Position numbers and translations under genes: made by a program. From assembly GCA_029983705.1 (NCBI GenBank), contig JASBYZ010000047.1, positions 1-10,804 on the forward strand: a stretch of DNA of 10,804 nt, in the 5' to 3' direction. The DNA comes from Coriobacteriales bacterium (GTDB taxonomy: Bacteria; Actinomycetota; Coriobacteriia; Coriobacteriales; JAEZZM01). Below, in pieces: positions 6,851-10,804 of this stretch. The first letter of the stretch is position 1. Each line of letters begins with the position of its first letter. The notes below the pieces were generated by a model. The model was given only the letters and a program-made list of their open reading frames with translations, made no database searches and was not told the origin of the DNA.

Positions 6851-7129
6851 TTAAACTACGTCAAAATTTACAACTGACGCCTCTTCACCAGTATTGCCTA
6901 AAGAATCTTTAGATCGTACAGAAAATGTGTACGAACCTCTTTCAGTAGGTTTAAATTCATACTCCCAATAAACATTGAGACCGTTATCTTGAACATCTAA
7001 TTCATATTCTTGCCAAGTTTTACCTTGGTTAAAACTTATTTCTAAGTACTTAAGATCACCTGCTAGATTATTAGCATAGCCAGATAAAGTAATCGTTTTG
7101 CCAAGTTCACAAGTAAATGGAGCTATCAT
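6851..7129 (-). CDS. Stand-alone Mo-co dimerisation-like domain (split C-terminal part of a sulfite-oxidase-type enzyme)
   Basis: A 92-residue beta-rich protein of the immunoglobulin-like fold that ends sulfite-oxidase-family enzymes. Its ISFNQGKTWQEYEL (31-44), EYEFKPTERGSYTFSVRSKDSLGN (56-79) and final FDVV match the C-terminus of the triheme protein nearby (VEFSLDHGKTWTAI, KLDFKPENKGSYLLNIRTTS, FIFHVK). The ATG at 7129 shares its A with the stop of the preceding gene (TAATG), a -1 frame relation. It has no signal peptide, although its natural partner is secreted. It has no convincing ribosome site of its own, so expression would rely on coupling or frameshifting. It may be the detached tail of the 260-residue gene after a frameshift, or a domain made by -1 frameshifting. 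As a free cytoplasmic protein it would make little sense. Confidence 0.75.
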   Translation of the reverse strand: MIAPFTCELGKTITLSGYANNLAGDLKYLEISFNQGKTWQEYELDVQDNGLNVYWEYEFKPTERGSYTFSVRSKDSLGNTGEEASVVNFDVV

Positions 7130-7908
7130 TACTTCACAACCACTTGTTGTATTCCTGTATTTGGACTATATCCACTCATGTCAACTTCTGATTTATCATT
7201 AACAAGCTGTATCTCGCTAATATCTCTCAAGAAATATTTAGCCGGTGCTTTATTCATCCAAAGCTGGTTATTTCCTCCAACAGAAGCTGAAAGATCTTCC
7301 CCATTAATTTCATAACTCAAAATTGCATGTCTTCCAATAACAAAAGCTATTGGTAAGGTTACTGATTTACCGTCAGTAGATATAAACTTTATCGATTGAG
7401 CAGAGTCCGTTACTCCAGATCTAGTTAATAAATAATTAATAGGAATTCCTTTGATCATAGCTGTGATTGTTGCAGCGCCATCTGTTGGGTTTCCACCACA
7501 AGTACAAGACATTACTTTTTTAATTGATTCATCATTTGCAATCTCATCAAGACTAAGCGTAATCTCGTGTTCAACCTCGCCAGTTACCTTAATTTTCCAC
7601 TGTAGAGGGTTTGTGACTATAAAATCATCAGTTGAATTACATAAAGCAATAGCCGCAGGTCTAAAATAATCTCTTATCTGATTAATAGGGGTAATTACGC
7701 CCTGCTTTACAGAAAGATACCCTTTAAGAGACTTCTGTGAATCTGTTTCCTGAGTCTCATATGTTGCTTTTTTATTTATTAAATCATTTGGAATATTGTC
7801 CTTGTCTGTATGCACATTAAGCTCTTGTGCATATGCCGCAGTACTTGTTCCAGCCGTTAACAAAGATAGAGCTGCAATTAATCCCAAGGTTTTCTGTGTG
7901 AAATTCAT
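7129..7908 (-). CDS. Secreted sulfite-oxidase-type molybdopterin-binding oxidoreductase
   Basis: Residue numbers count from the upstream ATG at 7911. I prefer the second ATG at 7908 because AGGGAGG is about 5 bases from it and only 1-2 from the first. A signal peptide (hydrophobic 8-22, cleavage expected after AYA near residue 28) directs export. Residues about 75-235 form the molybdopterin domain of the sulfite oxidase superfamily: PLQWKIKVTGEVEHEITLSLDEI, VMSCTCGGN (133-141), KGIPINYLL, then LSYEINGEDL and the NNQLWMNKAP stretch. The molybdenum-ligand Cys is C136 or C138; C136 lines up with C317 of the heme paralogue. The family oxidises or reduces small oxo compounds (sulfite, sulfoxides and others), but the substrate here is unknown. 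The C-terminal dimerisation domain is absent and is encoded by the next, overlapping frame. The gene lies 13 bp after the heme-bearing paralogue, clearly in the same operon. Confidence 0.85.
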   Translation of the reverse strand: MNFTQKTLGLIAALSLLTAGTSTAAYAQELNVHTDKDNIPNDLINKKATYETQETDSQKSLKGYLSVKQGVITPINQIRDYFRPAAIALCNSTDDFIVTNPLQWKIKVTGEVEHEITLSLDEIANDESIKKVMSCTCGGNPTDGAATITAMIKGIPINYLLTRSGVTDSAQSIKFISTDGKSVTLPIAFVIGRHAILSYEINGEDLSASVGGNNQLWMNKAPAKYFLRDISEIQLVNDKSEVDMSGYSPNTGIQQVVVK

Positions 7909-7921
7909 CATACCCTCCCTT

Positions 7922-9586
7922 CTATTTTACGTGGAAGATAAATTGCGTATCCCATATTGAGGTACGTAAAGTGCCATCAGATTTTTGACTCGTAGTTCTA
8001 ATATTTAGTAAATATGAGCCTTTGTTTTCTGGTTTAAAATCAAGTTTCCAATAGGTCCACTTTTTAGGATCATTGTTGCTTACGTCAATAGCTGTCCAGG
8101 TCTTGCCGTGGTCGAGCGAGAACTCAACTTTTGTAATAGGCTCATCCCATCCATCAGCAAATCCTTCAAGATGTACATTCGAGGCTTTATCGTCAGTCAA
8201 AATAACACCTGAAGGGTAATTTAGAACAGCACTATTAGGCTTTGAAGCTGCGTCATCGATAGCAGGATCAGTAAAATCGCCAAAGAAAGCTGCACTCGAA
8301 GAGTCCTTATGCTCATCAGCTTTAATCATGTCAAGGCCAGTTAAAACTTTAATCATTGAACCAGAGGAAATTCTTGGAATCCAAAGTGCTAACGGAGCAC
8401 CTTGAGAATTAGGCAGTTTTTCACCATTTAGCTCAGTTACAAGCAAAACATCATCTTTTAGCAGATACTCAAAAGGAATGTGGTATTTAGCATTTACATT
8501 TGGATAAGAATCTTCAGCGGTAATGTTAGCCGCATCCATTCCTTCTTTAATTTTTGCGTAATCCAGAACTTTCTTTAATGGTATACCACTTACTTCTGCC
8601 TGAAAAATTGTCGCATTTCCAACACCATTAATGCAGCAGTGCATTTTCATGGTTTCGGTTTGTGTGCCAAACTTTTCAACAAGTTCAGGTATTGTCATCT
8701 CTATTGGGTTTTCTACACCATCTTTAATTGAGAACACCCAGTTGTTGTATAAATCTTCATCGACCTTACTGTCATCTGTTCTCCAATTAGTTGGTTCCCA
8801 GCCTCCATAAGACTTTAAAGACTTATAAAAGATTTGGTCTGTAGTAGATTTTGTATCTTGATCATAGGTGATTTGTAACTTTGCGTCTTCTGAACTTACA
8901 TCAGTGATACCTTTATAAAGATTAAATTTCTCATAGTCCCAGCGCTTAAATTCAGGACCATTTTCACCTGCATCAATGTAGTGGCATGAATCACAAGATC
9001 CGCCTTGGGCTGGAAAAGCTTTATTCATATTATGAATACCCTGTATTGGATTTTTAAGTGGTTGAGCCCATGCATGACATGCTACGCAATTTGCATAGGT
9101 TTGCTCAGTAGGATAGCCGTTGTAAATCTGACCATGGTAGGTATCCATATTCAATAGCGCATCTTCAAGCGTGTGACATGAGGTGCATCCACGCTGGTCG
9201 GCATTGAGATAACTAGAGTTCCATCCAATTTCATCATCAGGAACTGGTTGAACTAAATTACCAAAGCCGTCTTTATACTGTCTTGCTTTGTGTTTCTCAG
9301 CATTCTTTTGATCTCGCTCTTGGTGAGTATACTTTTTGTTCAATTCAGCTACTGTGTCTTTGTAATACGGAATTGAAGCAATGCTTGTTTCAGATGCTTC
9401 TCCCGGAGTATCTGACTCATTAGTACTACTCTTACTAATACCGGATGTTTGAGTTGTTGTTTCTTGACTTGATTTATTAGCTTCTGGTTTTGGCTGGCCC
9501 CCATTTTGCCCAGAACACCCAATTACCAAAATTGCTAAAACCAAGGCAATCACAGCAGATAAAAGGATTTTTATTTTAGTTTTCAT
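7922..9586 (-). CDS. Triheme c-type cytochrome lipoprotein fused to a sulfite-oxidase-type molybdopterin domain
   Basis: A 554-residue exported redox protein. Residues 1-24 are a lipoprotein signal (hydrophobic 7-22, lipobox VIGC, Cys24), then a Ser/Thr-rich linker to about 70. Three heme c sites follow: CTSCH (134-138), CVACH (167-171) and CDSCH (198-202). H151 and H185 follow the first two sites at a regular distance and may be distal ligands; H88 or H99 could serve the third. Residues about 285-425 form a molybdopterin domain (IEMTIPELVEKFG, MKMHCC with C317 as probable Mo ligand, SGIPLKKVL, LLVTELNGEKLP). Residues 465-554 are the Mo-co dimerisation-like domain. I infer electron transfer between the Mo site and the hemes on the outer face of the membrane. 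The ATG at 9586 has GAGGAGGGG just upstream. Only 25 bp separate it from the phosphatase gene, so the two may share a transcript. The substrate and membrane partner are unknown. Confidence 0.88.
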   Translation of the reverse strand: MKTKIKILLSAVIALVLAILVIGCSGQNGGQPKPEANKSSQETTTQTSGISKSSTNESDTPGEASETSIASIPYYKDTVAELNKKYTHQERDQKNAEKHKARQYKDGFGNLVQPVPDDEIGWNSSYLNADQRGCTSCHTLEDALLNMDTYHGQIYNGYPTEQTYANCVACHAWAQPLKNPIQGIHNMNKAFPAQGGSCDSCHYIDAGENGPEFKRWDYEKFNLYKGITDVSSEDAKLQITYDQDTKSTTDQIFYKSLKSYGGWEPTNWRTDDSKVDEDLYNNWVFSIKDGVENPIEMTIPELVEKFGTQTETMKMHCCINGVGNATIFQAEVSGIPLKKVLDYAKIKEGMDAANITAEDSYPNVNAKYHIPFEYLLKDDVLLVTELNGEKLPNSQGAPLALWIPRISSGSMIKVLTGLDMIKADEHKDSSSAAFFGDFTDPAIDDAASKPNSAVLNYPSGVILTDDKASNVHLEGFADGWDEPITKVEFSLDHGKTWTAIDVSNNDPKKWTYWKLDFKPENKGSYLLNIRTTSQKSDGTLRTSIWDTQFIFHVK

Positions 9587-9611
9587 ATCCCCTCCTCTAC
9601 TAAAAATCCTT

Positions 9612-10298
9612 TTAATTCAATACGTAATCCTCCTTTCTTAAAAACTCATGAAATGATTTATATGTACAATTAAGCTCTGCAATAAATGCTTCTAAATATT
9701 CTTGACGAGCTTCAAATAGAGACTTAATTACAAGTCGTTCATTATCACTTAAAGTAGCTGGTAGCATAGAAAAATCTTTTAAGTTTATTGCAGAGTTAAA
9801 CTGATTACTTAAGAGATAATCTTCAAATATAATTTGTCGAGATACCCCATTAAGTTTTTGTAGACAAGCAGAAATAATGCCAGCTCTATCTTTTCCATTG
9901 GTGCAGTGAATGAGATAGGGTTTAGATAAAGTTTGACAAATGCTTATTATTTGACTAATTTCTTTTTGTTTATGTGCAAAGCCACGATACATATTAAGCA
10001 TGCGTTGACCAGGCACTTCAGATAAAAACTGGCCACGCAGATGTTTACATTTGCTGCTTGAGCGCGAATTATTTTGTAAATCAAAATCAAAACAGATGTA
10101 GTTAAAATCTTTACTTATCTGATCAGGATAGTCTTTACGCTCAGATGGCTTTCGTAAATCTACAATGGTTTTTATACCAAAACTTTTAAGGTATTCTGTA
10201 ATTGCAAGACTATCTCCGCCTAGATATCTGGAACGATAGGCGCAGATTTTAGCATTATTCATCTGAATTGGGCGCAAACCAATATTAAGCATTTTCAT
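9612..10298 (-). CDS. Tyrosine-phosphatase-like protein (Y_phosphatase3 / MptpB-type)
   Basis: A 228-residue probable cytosolic phosphatase of the cysteine-dependent class. The P-loop is HCTNGKDRAG (131-140), with nucleophile Cys132 and Arg138 in the CX5R arrangement; the Lys-Asp within it is typical of the MptpB group, which acts on phosphotyrosine and also on phospholipids or phosphoserine/threonine. Upstream are the family's YRSRYLGGDS (21-30; most relatives have N-F-R-D-L-G-G) and IKTIVDLRKPSER (42-54); downstream is EDYLLSN (159-165). There is no signal peptide. The ATG at 10298 is preceded by AAGGGGAAG; M3 is an alternative start. It is the first gene of a unit continuing into the cytochrome gene, but no functional link is evident. 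The substrate is unknown. Confidence 0.85.
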   Translation of the reverse strand: MKMLNIGLRPIQMNNAKICAYRSRYLGGDSLAITEYLKSFGIKTIVDLRKPSERKDYPDQISKDFNYICFDFDLQNNSRSSSKCKHLRGQFLSEVPGQRMLNMYRGFAHKQKEISQIISICQTLSKPYLIHCTNGKDRAGIISACLQKLNGVSRQIIFEDYLLSNQFNSAINLKDFSMLPATLSDNERLVIKSLFEARQEYLEAFIAELNCTYKSFHEFLRKEDYVLN

Positions 10299-10322
10299 TT
10301 CTTCCCCTTATAAAATGAAAAT
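10291..10322 (-). repeat. Inverted repeat enclosing the phosphatase ribosome-binding site
   Basis: A perfect 10-base inverted repeat (10291-10300 and 10313-10322, ATTTTCATTT/AAATGAAAAT) with a 12-base spacer. In the mRNA the Shine-Dalgarno AAGGGGAAG would sit in the loop and the AUG (10296-10298) in the 3' arm. The stem is nine A-U pairs and one G-C, so it is weak. Confidence 0.45.
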
Positions 10323-10360
10323 ACATTTTCCCTGCATATAGTGTACAACTACTAAGCGCA

Positions 10361-10386
10361 ATTATCTAGATTGCAGATAAGATAAT
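10361..10386. repeat. Inverted repeat after the recombinase gene
   Basis: ATTATCT (10361-10367) and AGATAAT (10380-10386) form a 7-bp inverted repeat directly beyond the recombinase stop codon. No T-run follows on the minus strand, so it is at best a weak terminator or an RNA-stabilising hairpin. A weak promoter for the phosphatase could lie to its left: minus-strand TTGCGC, 17 bases, TATGCA. Confidence 0.3.
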
Positions 10387-10387
10387 C

Positions 10388-10804
10388 TTACCCTCTTGGA
10401 TGTGCCTGCTTATAAATATCTTGCAGTCTCTTACTTGATAGATGTGTATAGATTTGAGTCGTTGAAAGACTTTCATGGCCCAAAAGCTCTGGTACTGTTT
10501 TTAAGTCTGCTCCCCCGTTTAATAAGTCAGTTGCAAAGGTATGGCGAAGCGAGTGTGGAGTGTAGGCACTATCTAAACCGCACTCTCTCAAGATCTTATT
10601 AAATCTTACGCGTATAGCGTCTGCACTCATGCGATTTCCCCTTACAGATAAAAAGAGTGCCTCATTATTATTTTTTAGATTGAGCTCGGGTCGTGCCTTA
10701 TCAACATAGCTTAATACCGTTTGAATTGCCTTATCATATAGAGGAACAATTCTTTCTTTTGAACCCATACCAAATAGATTTATTTGCTTATTTTGTAACT
10801 CAAT
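10388..10804 (-). CDS. xerC: XerC/XerD-type tyrosine recombinase, C-terminal part (5' end outside window)
   Basis: Site-specific recombinase of the family that resolves chromosome dimers at dif. The frame is open to the right edge, so the ATG at 10768 is internal; 138 residues are visible, the C-terminal catalytic domain. Catalytic residues seen are His84 and Arg87 (TPHSLRHTFATDLL), His110 (LLGHESLSTTQ) and the nucleophile Tyr119 (IYTH); the first Arg of the pentad is outside the window. The beta-hairpin that reads GKGxKER in XerC and XerD reads GMGSKER here (12-18), so the position of the catalytic lysine (K172 in E. coli XerD) is Met. The ending ALPHRG-like tail (QAHPRG) is normal for Xer proteins. 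Closeness to rpsB favours XerC, as in many Actinomycetota, but XerD or a mobile-element integrase cannot be excluded from half a protein. Confidence 0.82.
   Translation of the reverse strand: MELQNKQINLFGMGSKERIVPLYDKAIQTVLSYVDKARPELNLKNNNEALFLSVRGNRMSADAIRVRFNKILRECGLDSAYTPHSLRHTFATDLLNGGADLKTVPELLGHESLSTTQIYTHLSSKRLQDIYKQAHPRG

Noticed and set aside
7451..7669. Open frame of 72 codons on the + strand opposite the secreted molybdopterin gene
   Set aside because: Antisense to a well-supported domain; composition looks like a mirror of the coding strand.
10396..10602. Open frame of 68 codons on the + strand opposite the recombinase
   Set aside because: Antisense to the catalytic domain with intact His, Arg and Tyr motifs; no start signal.
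10340..10804. dif site or integrative element next to the recombinase gene
   Set aside because: No dif-like 28-base half-site pair is visible, and the gene's position by rpsB fits a chromosomal Xer gene rather than an element integrase.

Overview
This window comes from an AT-rich bacterial chromosome. Every gene I can support lies on the minus strand, so transcription runs from the right edge to the left. The backbone xerC / rpsB-tsf / pyrH-frr-uppS-cdsA is the widespread translation and envelope-precursor cluster. A xerC-type recombinase just upstream of rpsB is typical of Actinomycetota, while uppS between frr and cdsA is the arrangement of Bacillota and Coriobacteriia. My best guess is a low-GC member of Coriobacteriia. 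That is an inference from gene order, protein flavour and an exported heme/molybdenum enzyme in a monoderm-style setting; a Bacillota origin is not excluded.

Layout, right to left. The C-terminal half of a XerC/XerD-type tyrosine recombinase (10388-10804) runs off the right edge. Next is a tyrosine/lipid-type phosphatase (9612-10298). Then come three genes of a sulfite-oxidase-type molybdopterin system: a triheme lipoprotein fused to a molybdopterin domain (7922-9586), a secreted paralogue (7129-7908) and a 92-residue stand-alone Mo-co dimerisation domain (6851-7129). A strong terminator (6786-6827) closes this block. A roughly 400-bp gene-free stretch then holds the terminator, about 140 bp in which I recognise nothing, the rpsB promoter and a structured rpsB leader. 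rpsB and tsf follow, closed by a terminator (4641-4676).

Between tsf and pyrH sits an insertion relative to the usual cluster. It contains a frameshifted MerR/TipAS regulator with an intact-looking MerR-type promoter, and a D-2-hydroxyacid dehydrogenase. Then pyrH, frr, uppS and cdsA follow with overlapping or nearly overlapping ends; cdsA runs off the left edge.

How the genes work together. rpsB and tsf supply ribosomal protein S2 and elongation factor Ts. pyrH makes UDP, frr recycles ribosomes, uppS makes undecaprenyl diphosphate for cell-wall carriers and cdsA makes CDP-diacylglycerol. The heme/Mo genes look like an extracytoplasmic redox enzyme: electrons would pass between the molybdenum site and three c-type hemes on a membrane-anchored lipoprotein. 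Neither the substrate nor the membrane partner can be read from this window.

The points most worth a second look are the split molybdenum-enzyme subunit, the heme-Mo fusion next to its paralogue, the Met at the expected catalytic-lysine position of the recombinase, and the decayed TipAS regulator that keeps a textbook MerR operator.
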